This document shows positions 18,647-25,598 of a stretch of DNA of 35,468 nucleotides, piece by piece (positions within the stretch are counted from its first letter, which is position 1; each line of letters starts with the position of its first letter). The position numbers and the translations under genes are program-made. The DNA comes from Methylobacter psychrophilus (GTDB lineage Bacteria > Pseudomonadota > Gammaproteobacteria > Methylococcales > Methylomonadaceae): NCBI RefSeq assembly GCF_025583945.1, contig NZ_JAOEGU010000042.1:1-35468 (forward strand). The letters run 5' to 3'. The notes under the pieces are model-generated. The model saw only the letters and a program-made list of their open reading frames with translations, had not been told where the DNA came from and searched no databases.

Positions 18647-19047
18647 AAAAATCTTTAATCTCGTTAAGATGCTGTTTTAATTGTAATTATGTCTGTATTT
18701 ATGCTTAATTTCAGCATTAAACTATCCTGCCTATAGTAGCATAGGGCTTTGTTGAGTCGTAGAAATACTGTCAGTATCAGCACAAGCTTGGCTATAAAAC
18801 CTGGATATACTGATGGCCTTTAAACGGAAAAAAGTCAGCAAAACGATAGTCTTGATAGGTACGGAGATTGTCCTTTTTTGACTACATAGAGCCTTCTTAT
18901 CGAGAGCCAATCAGAACCAATAACAGCCAAATTAGTGTTTTAAGTGTTTAGACCGAAGCGATAGCTAGTATAATTACCGTTGTTTCGGCTTGATAATCTT
19001 GCTGTACCTGTCTTCATTTTTTAACTCAAAACTCTCAAGAGGAACCT
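18647..19047. other. Divergent gap between dedA and ychF
   Basis: About 400 bases with no open frame worth calling. The right end holds the probable ychF promoter (listed separately). The remainder shows no repeat or RNA I can name. Confidence 0.5.
18947..18974 (+). promoter_or_regulatory. Probable sigma-70 promoter of ychF
   Basis: A perfect -10 TATAAT (18969-18974) is preceded by a partial -35 TTTAGA (18947-18952) at 16 bases. It points to ychF, whose start is 74 bases downstream. Confidence 0.45.
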
Positions 19048-20139
19048 ATGGCGCTGTATTGTGGAATCGTTGGTTTACCCAATGTTGGTAAGTCGACTCT
19101 GTTTAATGCTTTAACTAAAGCAAAAATTGCTGCTGAAAATTATCCCTTCTGTACCATTGATCCTAATGTCGGTGTTGTACCTGTGCCAGACATCAGGATG
19201 GAAAAACTGGCAGAGATAGTAAAACCTCAGCGCACATTACCTACAACTATTGAATTTGTTGATATAGCCGGACTGGTTGCCGGTGCATCAAAAGGCGAAG
19301 GTTTGGGTAACAAGTTTTTGGCGAATATTCGGGAAACCGACGCGATAGCACATGTTGTCCGCTGTTTTCATGATGATAACGTTGTTCATGTTGCCGGAAA
19401 AATTGATCCAATTTCAGATATTGAAGTGATTAATACTGAATTGGCCCTTGCCGATATGGCTTCGGTTGAAAAAGCGTTAATACGGGCAAGTAAAATTGCC
19501 AGAACCGGTAATAAAGAAGAACTGGTTAAAAAGCTGGTTTTAGAGCGGGTTTTAAATCAACTGAATGAAGGCGAACCAGCCCGTACATTACCGTTAACAG
19601 ATGATGAAAAATTATTCATTAGAGATCTTTGTTTAATGACGCTAAAGCCAACCATGTACATAGCCAATGTTCAGGATGATGGCTTTGAAAATAATCCTTT
19701 ATTGGATAAAGTACTGGCACTTGCCAAAAAAGAAGGCGCAGTCGTTGTACCCATTTGCGCAGCTATAGAATCAGAAATAGCCCAGTTGGATGACGAAGAA
19801 AAGAAAGAGTTTCTGGATGATCTGGGGTTGGAAGAGCCTGGCTTAAACCGGGTAGTCAGGGCGGGTTATGATTTATTGAATCTGGCCACGTATTTTACTG
19901 CTGGCGTAAAGGAAGTCAGAGCCTGGACTATTCCTGTTGGTGCAACTGCACCACAAGCTGCCGGTGTTATTCATAGTGATTTTGAAAAAGGCTTTATTCG
20001 TGCCGAAGTCATTGCCTATGAAGATTTTATTACTTATAAAGGCGAGCAGGGCGCGAAAGATGCCGGAAAATGGCGACTTGAAGGTAAAGATTACATCGTA
20101 AAAGATGGTGATGTGGTACATTTTCGATTCAACGTTTGA
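19048..20139 (+). CDS. ychF: Redox-regulated ribosome-associated ATPase YchF
   Basis: Obg-family P-loop protein that binds ATP rather than GTP and associates with ribosomes. The 363-residue length is standard. Walker A is GLPNVGKST (9-17), and the switch region [17 protein letters not shown] and the helical insertion are conserved. The C-terminal TGS domain ends in [18 protein letters not shown] precedes the ATG. The stop codon lies inside the -35 box of the downstream tRNA promoter. Confidence 0.97.
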   Translation: MALYCGIVGLPNVGKSTLFNALTKAKIAAENYPFCTIDPNVGVVPVPDIRMEKLAEIVKPQRTLPTTIEFVDIAGLVAGASKGEGLGNKFLANIRETDAIAHVVRCFHDDNVVHVAGKIDPISDIEVINTELALADMASVEKALIRASKIARTGNKEELVKKLVLERVLNQLNEGEPARTLPLTDDEKLFIRDLCLMTLKPTMYIANVQDDGFENNPLLDKVLALAKKEGAVVVPICAAIESEIAQLDDEEKKEFLDDLGLEEPGLNRVVRAGYDLLNLATYFTAGVKEVRAWTIPVGATAPQAAGVIHSDFEKGFIRAEVIAYEDFITYKGEQGAKDAGKWRLEGKDYIVKDGDVVHFRFNV

Positions 20140-20164
20140 CAAATTAACCGGGGGTATCTATAAT
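20136..20164 (+). promoter_or_regulatory. Perfect-consensus sigma-70 promoter of the tRNA-Met gene
   Basis: TTGACA (20136-20141), a 17-base spacer and TATAAT (20159-20164) match the consensus exactly. The -35 hexamer contains the ychF stop codon (TGA at 20137-20139). The expected transcription start is near 20171, about 23 bases before the mature tRNA. Confidence 0.9.
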
Positions 20165-20193
20165 TCCGGTTCTTTACAAAGACCAGTTTAAAT

Positions 20194-20270
20194 GGCGATG
20201 TAGCTCAGCTGGTTAGAGCACGGGATTCATAACCCCGGGGTCGGTGGTTCAAGTCCACCTATCGCCACCA
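20194..20270 (+). tRNA. tRNA-Met (CAT), elongator type
   Basis: The 77-base cloverleaf has acceptor stem GGCGATG paired with TATCGCC (one G-U), D-loop AGCTCAGCTGGTTAGAGCA, anticodon loop ATTCATAA with CAT, TpsiC arm GGTGGTTCAAGTCCACC and an encoded CCA at 20268-20270. The first pair G-C excludes an initiator tRNA. The same anticodon is used by tRNA-Ile2 when lysidine-modified; the overall form favours elongator Met. The integrase gene immediately downstream suggests the 3' end serves as an attachment site. Confidence 0.95.
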
Positions 20271-20280
20271 AAAAAATCAA

Positions 20281-20313
20281 AGGCTTATGTGTTTTTTACA
20301 CAAGCCTTTTTTT
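20281..20313 (+). terminator. Intrinsic terminator of tRNA-Met
   Basis: AGGCTTATGTG (20281-20291) pairs with CACAAGCCT (20299-20307) with a two-base AT bulge, followed by six T. It also lies at the end of the convergent integrase gene and would help to insulate it from tRNA transcription. Confidence 0.8.
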
Positions 20314-20339
20314 ATGCCTGTAGTAAATTTGTAACTTTC

Positions 20340-21371
20340 TTATAAAGCATCGGTATTTTCCTTCAATACCAGTACTCCCTCTCTTTTTTTCAATTGCGCA
20401 TTTTCAGTAAACTCTTTTAGATGATCACTGGATAAATGAGCGTAGCGCATCACCATCGTTAAATCAGCCCAACCACCTAATTCTTTTAGAATATTTAGTG
20501 GTGTGCCGTTCTGGACATGCCAACTTGCCCAAGTGTGGCGTAAGTCATGCCACCTGAAATCCTTAATGCCGGCACGAATTAATGCTTTACGCCAGGCGTG
20601 GTTATTCGCGCGGGTAACCGGCTTGCCTTCATAAGTAAAAACATAAGTATCGTTTTTACCGAATTGGGCACGAAGTACTTCTAGCGCATCAACACCTAAG
20701 GGCACGGCAATGGCTTTTTCTGCTTTTGCCTGGTCTGCATGGATCCAGGCACAATGCCGCTGCATATCCAATTGTGACCATTGCAAGCCGGTTACGTTGG
20801 ATTGGCGTAACCCCGTTGCCAATGAAAAGCGTGCCATTGCTTTTAAATGCTCCGGTAATTCGCTTAGCAATCTGTTGGCTTCATCTTGAGTAAGCCACCT
20901 TAATCTTATACGTGGTTCAGGTAATAACTTAACTGCCGGAATGGTATCAAGCCATTCCCAATCATCTTTGGCGCATCTAAGTATTGCCTTCATCAAACCC
21001 ATATGCCGATTAACGGTGGCGTTGCTTGCGCCGGTTTTTAACTTATCCTGCTTTATAATATCAATTAAAGACTTGTTAATTTCATCAATATGTTTATTAT
21101 TTAAGTGGCTATTGAGCCATCGCAAAAGCAATTTATCAGTATCCATACTTCTTTTGTGACCATGCTCGCTAATCCATCTTACAACTGCTTCTTGCCAAGT
21201 GTGGCGGGGTTTACTGCCTAAGTTTTTCACCCGCCATGCTTCGGCTTTCATTTTGTCGTGTAGTTCTTGTGCCTCTTGTTTTACTTGAGTCCCAGAAGAG
21301 CGTTGTATTCGCTCGCCGTTTGCTGTGGTGATTTGAATCCACCACGTATCATTGCGTTTGTAGATTGACAT
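20340..21371 (-). CDS. Tyrosine site-specific integrase
   Basis: Phage/ICE-type integrase of 343 residues that catalyses integration and excision at the tRNA gene. An N-terminal DNA-binding part (MSIYKRNDTWWIQI) and a SAM-like core-binding domain (about 55-145) precede the catalytic domain with R189 (TGLRQSN), H275 and R278 (HDLRH), W301 (GGWADL) in the fourth position, and the nucleophile Y310 (MRYAHLS). All catalytic residues are present, so it should be active. Its C-terminus faces the tRNA. Its first 91 bases overlap the 3' end of the excisionase-like gene in another frame. Confidence 0.95.
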   Translation of the reverse strand: MSIYKRNDTWWIQITTANGERIQRSSGTQVKQEAQELHDKMKAEAWRVKNLGSKPRHTWQEAVVRWISEHGHKRSMDTDKLLLRWLNSHLNNKHIDEINKSLIDIIKQDKLKTGASNATVNRHMGLMKAILRCAKDDWEWLDTIPAVKLLPEPRIRLRWLTQDEANRLLSELPEHLKAMARFSLATGLRQSNVTGLQWSQLDMQRHCAWIHADQAKAEKAIAVPLGVDALEVLRAQFGKNDTYVFTYEGKPVTRANNHAWRKALIRAGIKDFRWHDLRHTWASWHVQNGTPLNILKELGGWADLTMVMRYAHLSSDHLKEFTENAQLKKREGVLVLKENTDAL

Positions 21372-21595
21372 GTTTCAATAACTCCATTTGTAGTTAAGCC
21401 ACCATCAATCACGCGCAAGCCTTGCCCACGATCAGGATAACGACCACTTACCCAATCGGCAAGATGTTCTTTGATAAACACCCATTTTTTTCCGGTCTTT
21501 CGCCCCGGTACTTCGCCTTTACTGGCTTTACGTCTTAAGACTTCGGCATTCATCAGTAAAAAGTCTGCTGCCTCTCTTAGATCAAGTGTGTTCAT
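21281..21595 (-). CDS. Excisionase-like helix-turn-helix protein
   Basis: A 104-residue protein with an N-terminal MerR/excisionase-type winged helix (DLREAADFLLMNAEVLRRKASKG, then VPGRKTGKKWVFIKEHLADW, about 4-46). This type of domain directs integrases toward excision. The C-terminal tail (KSPQQTASEYNALLGL) is conserved among relatives that sit upstream of integrases, which supports reading through the overlap with the integrase start rather than treating it as an artefact. A role as excisionase is inferred from family and position. Confidence 0.8.
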   Translation of the reverse strand: MNTLDLREAADFLLMNAEVLRRKASKGEVPGRKTGKKWVFIKEHLADWVSGRYPDRGQGLRVIDGGLTTNGVIETCQSTNAMIRGGFKSPQQTASEYNALLGLK

Positions 21596-21652
21596 GTTGC
21601 ACCTTATTTTGTTTCCAAAAATAGCGGATTTAACGGGTCAATTAATTTATAT

Positions 21653-22003
21653 TCAGCCCGTTAAGATTTTTATTTGTTGTTCTAATTCATACAAAAAATT
21701 ATCGTCCCAGCCCTTGCAATAGCGCACATGCAAGATTTCATGGAATAACCGGAAGGCCACGGCATCCAGCTTTAAAAGATCGCCCAGGCTGTGCTTAAAC
21801 GGTATTTCCCGTCGATACATGCTTAAAAAAGCATCGGCTAAATATTGACCTGAAAAGCCGCCTTGCTTGATTCGCAAAAGTAATAGGTCAGCTTCCAGAT
21901 CAAGTGGAATAAGGCCGCGCTGGTGTTTTGTATTGTTTATTATTTGCGCAATGCCAATGGGTGCATTTATTGTTTTATCTAAAATGCTTTGTACTGGTTT
22001 CAT
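21653..22003 (-). CDS. Island hypothetical protein, 116 residues
   Basis: I do not recognise a named family. The protein is soluble, with no signal peptide; it contains long helices (DLEADLLLLRIKQGG, DALAF-like helices near 35-95) and a HEILHVRYCKG segment that vaguely resembles a metal-binding helix but lacks a full HExxH. A good ribosome site (AAGGA) precedes the ATG at 22003. It is in the same orientation as the integrase, 58 bases upstream of the excisionase gene, so it is probably part of the integration module. Confidence 0.65.
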   Translation of the reverse strand: MKPVQSILDKTINAPIGIAQIINNTKHQRGLIPLDLEADLLLLRIKQGGFSGQYLADAFLSMYRREIPFKHSLGDLLKLDAVAFRLFHEILHVRYCKGWDDNFLYELEQQIKILTG

Positions 22004-22067
22004 TATTTATTCCTTAATAAAAAACAGAGTGAATGCAGCCGCAAGGGTGCGGCTGCTACTGGGCTAT

Positions 22068-22604
22068 TTAATGCAGATAAAAATAATGCTGATCTTGTTC
22101 AGAGTAATCGTGCATCAACTCCCGTGCTGCCCATTGCTCGGCAAAACTGGTATTCGAGTCATAGAGGCCCTGATAAGCGTCTTCGATTTGCAATAAATCC
22201 AGCCCACAGGCCAAACCCGCGTCAATGACTGCCGGCTCCAGGTTGGTAGTGGCCATAAATTCTGAGTAGGCAAAAAAATCTGAAGACAAATCGTATTCAC
22301 CGACAAATTGTGCCGGCACCTCTTCGTAATCGCAGACGATCCACTCTTCATCGGTTTGTTTGACTTCCATGTAAAGATTGCCGCAACACGCACAGACTTT
22401 TTCTACCGAAGCGATCACCACCGTGTCGCAACGCAAACAGCGCGACGACAACACATTGCCATCGCCTTTTTTATAAGGGGCGGCATAAAGCCCTGCGCTG
22501 ACCGCCTGGCTGTAACCTGCCTGATCAAGTCCATCCAACTCGATGGTGAACGGCAGGCAATAACCGGACACGTAAGCGCCCAGGGGATATAATGTAACAT
22601 TCAT
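22068..22604 (-). CDS. Island hypothetical protein with zinc-ribbon motif
   Basis: About 178 residues from the ATG at 22604 (MNVTLYPLGAYVSGYCLP). The frame is open up to 22703, but the extra N-terminal part is low-complexity and lacks a ribosome site, while TTTAGG lies ahead of 22604. Two CxxC pairs (CLRC and CACC, about 16 residues apart) suggest a zinc ribbon. The rest is acidic. No family was recognised. It lies just downstream of the long inverted repeat at 22692-22751 and in line with the integrase module. Confidence 0.6.
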   Translation of the reverse strand: MNVTLYPLGAYVSGYCLPFTIELDGLDQAGYSQAVSAGLYAAPYKKGDGNVLSSRCLRCDTVVIASVEKVCACCGNLYMEVKQTDEEWIVCDYEEVPAQFVGEYDLSSDFFAYSEFMATTNLEPAVIDAGLACGLDLLQIEDAYQGLYDSNTSFAEQWAARELMHDYSEQDQHYFYLH

Positions 22605-23103
22605 AATCGATAACCTAAACAGTGCGATTGTGGAAATCGGCGGGGGGTGTACAAGACCTCTCGCCAACCTTTTAAATTTAAAACTACCTGTATATATTAC
22701 CATAAAGATAATATAAAATGAAAGATAAATATTATCTTTATGGTAATATATTTTTGATAGAAATACCTGTCAAACTAGATTGCCCGGCAAGCATGAAAAC
22801 CAATCAATTATTTTTTGATGAAGAAGCGTTTAACGCAAACATTTAACTTGAAAAAAGCGGGATTAATAAATTAAAAACGATGAATCAGGTCAAGTTCTGA
22901 AATGATGATTTTTATTCAGTTCACATGATCCAACCGCCGACCAATCGTTAAAGCGAAGATCCACAGTACCAAAGTACAAGCAATACGAAACCATCCGCAA
23001 TGACACGAAAATCGAGCACCGATGCCAGGCCCGTGAAGCCAAAGGCAAGCGTAAACGTTCAAGAACCACTTCGTATAGAGCCTTTAAGATAACCGAGGTA
23101 TTT
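22605..23103. other. 500-base gap with long inverted repeat and gene debris
   Basis: The left part holds the 23-bp inverted repeat listed separately. The rest contains only short frames, such as a 17-codon frame at 22793 (MKTNQLFFDEEAFNANI) and basic frames ending near 23095, that look like fragments of lost genes. I could not name their sources. This is the natural boundary between the integration module (minus strand) and the cargo genes. Confidence 0.5.
22692..22751. repeat. Perfect 23-bp inverted repeat, 14-base loop
   Basis: Bases 22692-22714 are the exact reverse complement of 22729-22751; each arm contains TTACCATAAAGATAATA or its complement. The 14-base spacer is AAAATGAAAGATAA. The whole element is very AT-rich. 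Its place upstream of the minus-strand integration module suggests an operator, a cruciform, or an origin/processing site; no T-run consistent with a terminator follows on the plus strand. Confidence 0.9.
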
Positions 23104-23364
23104 ATGAAATTGATTAATATAGAGCCTAAAGATAATTATATCCTGCGCATTTTCTTGGATGACGACTCAATCGTTGATTTTGATATTAAGGCAGAAATGG
23201 AGCGTATACCTTGTTACAAGCCACTTTATGACAGTAGCTTGTTTAAACAGGTGAAGTTTAAAAATAAACGGATTTATTGGAGTGACCAGTTTGATTTTCA
23301 TTTGGATCAAATTTTGGAACGTGGACACCTTGTTAATGTTGATAAAAAAACAGATGTGCAATAA
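23104..23364 (+). CDS. DUF2442 family protein
   Basis: An 86-residue protein of the DUF2442 family, with the typical pattern LDDDSIVDFDIKAEM, FKQVKFKNKRIYWSD and DFHLDQILE. Members often follow a DUF4160 gene and behave like the antitoxin of a two-gene module. No DUF4160 gene is present upstream, where only debris is seen, so this copy is an orphan. GAGG precedes the ATG at a normal distance. Confidence 0.8.
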   Translation: MKLINIEPKDNYILRIFLDDDSIVDFDIKAEMERIPCYKPLYDSSLFKQVKFKNKRIYWSDQFDFHLDQILERGHLVNVDKKTDVQ

Positions 23365-23611
23365 CAAATAATGATGCGTAATGTGCCTTCAAATATTGGC
23401 AGCCTTTTGGTAAGTCCGCACGTAATTATCCGATAGATGATCGACAATAATGAAAGCCAATATTAATTACCAATTTTTAATTGCGGGGGGAAGTGTCGGG
23501 TAGAAAAGTTAGCTCGATTTACAGGGCTTTTATTGAGCCTTTGATCCTACGCTTTATACGGTCGCGGCTGCCGTGATTATAAATTCAACCTTTGTTCTAT
23601 GTTGAAACAGG

Positions 23612-23627
23612 GTAACTTATAGGTTAC
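23612..23627. promoter_or_regulatory. Possible operator of the toxin-antitoxin pair
   Basis: GTAAC and GTTAC (23612-23616 and 23623-23627) form a short imperfect palindrome around TTATAG, eight bases before the toxin start. HigA-type antitoxins bind such dyads over their own promoter. The match is short, so this is tentative. Confidence 0.3.
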
Positions 23628-23635
23628 TATTGATA

Positions 23636-23971
23636 ATGGTTAAACTTCAAGAATACATCAGTACGGACGGACACAGCTATTTTGCGGATTGGTTTAATGA
23701 GCTGGATGCGTCTGCTGCCGCCAAGATTTCGACTGCACTTATTCGGATGGAGCTAGGCAATTTTTCAAATGTGAAGGGAGTTGGTGCGGGAGTTTTGGAA
23801 TATCGCATTGATTTTGGTGCCGGTTACCGGATTTATTTTGGAAAAGACGGCGAACGGTTGGTGATCTTATTGGCGGGTGGCACTAAGAAGCGTCAACAAC
23901 ACGACATTGATTCAGCCAAAGCCAGGTGGGAAGATTACAAGCAACGTAAAAAAGATAAAGGTGGAAAATGA
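23636..23971 (+). CDS. RelE/HigB-superfamily toxin (Gp49-like killer protein)
   Basis: About 111 residues, matching the Gp49-like addiction-module killer family (YFADWFNELD, VGAGVLEYRIDFGAGYRIYFG, LVILLAGGTKKRQQHDI). The family blocks translation by mRNA cleavage on the ribosome. A basic C-terminus is typical. The frame also allows a TTG start two codons earlier at 23630; the ATG at 23636 is preferred. It overlaps the antitoxin gene by four bases (ATGA), the usual arrangement with toxin first. Confidence 0.88.
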   Translation: MVKLQEYISTDGHSYFADWFNELDASAAAKISTALIRMELGNFSNVKGVGAGVLEYRIDFGAGYRIYFGKDGERLVILLAGGTKKRQQHDIDSAKARWEDYKQRKKDKGGK

Positions 23972-24285
23972 CATTAACACGCAGTTTTAAAGAAACCGTG
24001 ACAGCACGTATCGAACGAGACGAAGCGTTTCGTGACGCGCTATTTCGTGAGGGGATAGATTGCCTGCTGTCTGGTGATGTAGACACTGGTAAGGCGGTAT
24101 TACGCGACTATATCAACGCGACAATCGGCTTTGAGAGTCTCAGTGAGGCTATCAATACCCCGCCTAAAAGCCTTATGCGGATGTTCAGCCAGAAAGGTAA
24201 TCCGCAGGCTAAAAATCTGTTTGCGGTGATTTCGCACCTTCAAGTCCAGCGAGGTATTCATCTTGAAGTTAGAGCTGTAAAGTAA
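23968..24285 (+). CDS. HigA-type helix-turn-helix antitoxin
   Basis: A 105-residue protein with the COG3636-type XRE helix-turn-helix in its C-terminal half (FESLSEAINTPPKSLMRMFSQKGNPQAKNLFAVISHLQ). It matches antitoxins that pair with Gp49-like toxins and repress the shared promoter. The N-terminal half (ARIERDEAFRDALFREGIDCLLSGDVDTGKAVLRDY) is the usual toxin-contacting region. Its start overlaps the toxin stop. Confidence 0.88.
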   Translation: MTLTRSFKETVTARIERDEAFRDALFREGIDCLLSGDVDTGKAVLRDYINATIGFESLSEAINTPPKSLMRMFSQKGNPQAKNLFAVISHLQVQRGIHLEVRAVK

Positions 24286-24398
24286 AAGACGAGTAGCGGT
24301 AGTAAAGCAGGAAGCTAGCTAGCGGTTAAAAATACTGGCAAGATAAATCTTGTTCAATCGATTACTGGCAGGTTTTAACCATGAATATCTTTATTGGG

Positions 24399-24869
24399 TT
24401 ACCACCATCTATTGTGTAAATAGAGCTGTAAAAACCTTAAATCCCTACCCCATGTCGCCATATAACCCCAATGAAAGTGCCAAAAAGCATCCTCTTCTGA
24501 GGTGTTTTCAAAACGCCATAAGATTTCCTGCATGGAAGCGACAATATCCATTAAATTCAAACTAGATAAGTACATGCCGAGTTCGGCTTCTTCCCTTGGG
24601 CCTGATATATCCAACGCGATATTGTACCAACCCAGGCTGGGAAATCGCTTCTCAAGCACTTTCCCTATGGCTGGATAGTCAGTTTTTGGCGGATCAGGAT
24701 AGTCTATTTCGTCGAAATGATTTTCTGTAAATCTGACTATGTATGCCAGTTCATCAAGCAAGGTTATAAGAACACCTATATCTTCGTGTTTGTTTTCTTG
24801 CTCCATGACAACCGACAAGAAATTATAGATTACCGTTTTAACGTTTGGATTTAAAGATTGGGCGGCCAT
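24399..24869 (-). CDS. DUF5063-like protein, possible immunity protein
   Basis: A 156-residue acidic soluble protein. The C-terminal pattern FHWGYMATWGRDLRFLQLYLH resembles the HWG segment that closes DUF5063 proteins, which are common in polymorphic-toxin immunity loci; the match is from memory and only moderate. Its start overlaps the end of the upstream 82-residue gene by 19 bases, so they form a pair. No toxin gene is present nearby. Confidence 0.6.
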   Translation of the reverse strand: MAAQSLNPNVKTVIYNFLSVVMEQENKHEDIGVLITLLDELAYIVRFTENHFDEIDYPDPPKTDYPAIGKVLEKRFPSLGWYNIALDISGPREEAELGMYLSSLNLMDIVASMQEILWRFENTSEEDAFWHFHWGYMATWGRDLRFLQLYLHNRWW

Positions 24870-25099
24870 GGTCTTATTTGCTGTTGTAATTGGTTTTTAA
24901 GTTGCCAACCTGGCGGCATTTTTTCAGGACGAAACCAAAGGCAGCCACTGGTTATCCAGTTTTGATAGTAAGCGTCGTTATCATCATAACAGTATTCACA
25001 ACCACAACATTCGCAAATATCGTAACTCACACATAATTCACGAATGGATGGGTAAGGCGTGTCAACAGGCCCCCCAACCACATAGAGGACAGTGTTCAA
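24851..25099 (-). CDS. Cysteine-motif small protein of the CxCCGxEFGYDD type
   Basis: An 82-residue protein carrying the pattern CECCGCEYCYDD followed by W-I-x-x-G-x-x-W-F and P-x-G-W-x-x-x-x-Q-L, a widespread family of small hypotheticals often found among immunity genes. Compared with typical members it has Cys for the usual Gly in the YD motif, and the N-terminal CPVCG knuckle is missing. The start is uncertain: the longest frame uses TTG at 25099, with a GTG six codons later. Loss of the N-terminal part suggests a trimmed gene. Confidence 0.55.
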   Translation of the reverse strand: MNTVLYVVGGPVDTPYPSIRELCVSYDICECCGCEYCYDDNDAYYQNWITSGCLWFRPEKMPPGWQLKNQLQQQIRPWPPNL

Positions 25100-25211
25100 T
25101 TTTTATTGTATTTTCTCTGGTATCCGAGTTCTAGCTTGAAAATTATGAAATTTATGTCGACATATAGACTTTTAGAAATTAAATTTCCAATTCGCGTCGT
25201 TACAAGTTAAT

Positions 25212-25244
25212 ACAGATACCATCCCTTGAAGGGATGGTATCTGT
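25212..25244. repeat. Perfect 16-bp palindrome with one-base centre
   Basis: ACAGATACCATCCCTT (25212-25227), a central G, then the exact reverse complement at 25229-25244. A 13-base part of the arm (AAGGGATGGTATC) recurs at 5402-5414 in the backbone. There is no T-run after it, so an intrinsic terminator is unlikely. It lies between divergent gene groups about 150 bases upstream of the RHH gene. Confidence 0.9.
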
Positions 25245-25356
25245 TGACATAGAAATTATTTATATCAAAAGGGTATATTACCGTTAATAAATTGATTAAC
25301 GCTACTCTGGTTAACCTCCAAATACTTTAAGCTGTCAGTTTACAGTCTATTTGCAG

Positions 25357-25383
25357 TATAATTTTAAGTAATAAATATTACTT
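25357..25383 (+). promoter_or_regulatory. Promoter and operator of the RHH-hsdMS operon
   Basis: A perfect -10 hexamer TATAAT (25357-25362) is followed after three bases by a perfect dyad AAGTAATA-AA-TATTACTT (25366-25383), which would cover the transcription start. GAGG (25384-25387) directly follows, with the ATG of the ribbon-helix-helix gene at 25397. No good -35 is present at 17 bases (the best is CTGTCA at 25332 with a 19-base spacer). The layout fits autorepression by the RHH protein. Confidence 0.65.
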
Positions 25384-25396
25384 GAGGTGTTAGCTT

Positions 25397-25594
25397 ATGG
25401 CCGTTATAAAACCCACCACGATAACTTTGCGTATTGATCCGGCAGTCAAAGAAGGTTTACGCCTGCTGGCGGAAAAAGATCATCGCAGCCTTACCAATAT
25501 GATTGAGGTGATGATTCGCGAGCAATGCAAAGTACATAATATCAACATCCCCAATCAGCAAGCCCTTCTTGATAGCGAAAGCCAACTAAATTAA
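25397..25594 (+). CDS. Ribbon-helix-helix (Arc-like) DNA-binding protein
   Basis: A 65-residue protein whose N-terminal 45 residues fit a ribbon-helix-helix domain: beta strand TTITLRIDPAV, helix KEGLRLLAEKDH, turn RSLTNM, helix IEVMIREQCKV. It starts the operon, and hsdM begins four bases after its stop with no ribosome site of its own, so hsdM is probably coupled to it. The likely role is to repress the operon through the dyad at 25366-25383, keeping the restriction-modification dose in check. An antitoxin role is possible, but no toxin follows. Confidence 0.8.
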   Translation: MAVIKPTTITLRIDPAVKEGLRLLAEKDHRSLTNMIEVMIREQCKVHNINIPNQQALLDSESQLN

Positions 25595-25598
25595 ATCC

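Noticed and set aside
22793-23095. Short frames in the 500-base gap as small genes
   Set aside because: They are under 35 codons, lack ribosome sites and match nothing I recognise; recorded as debris.
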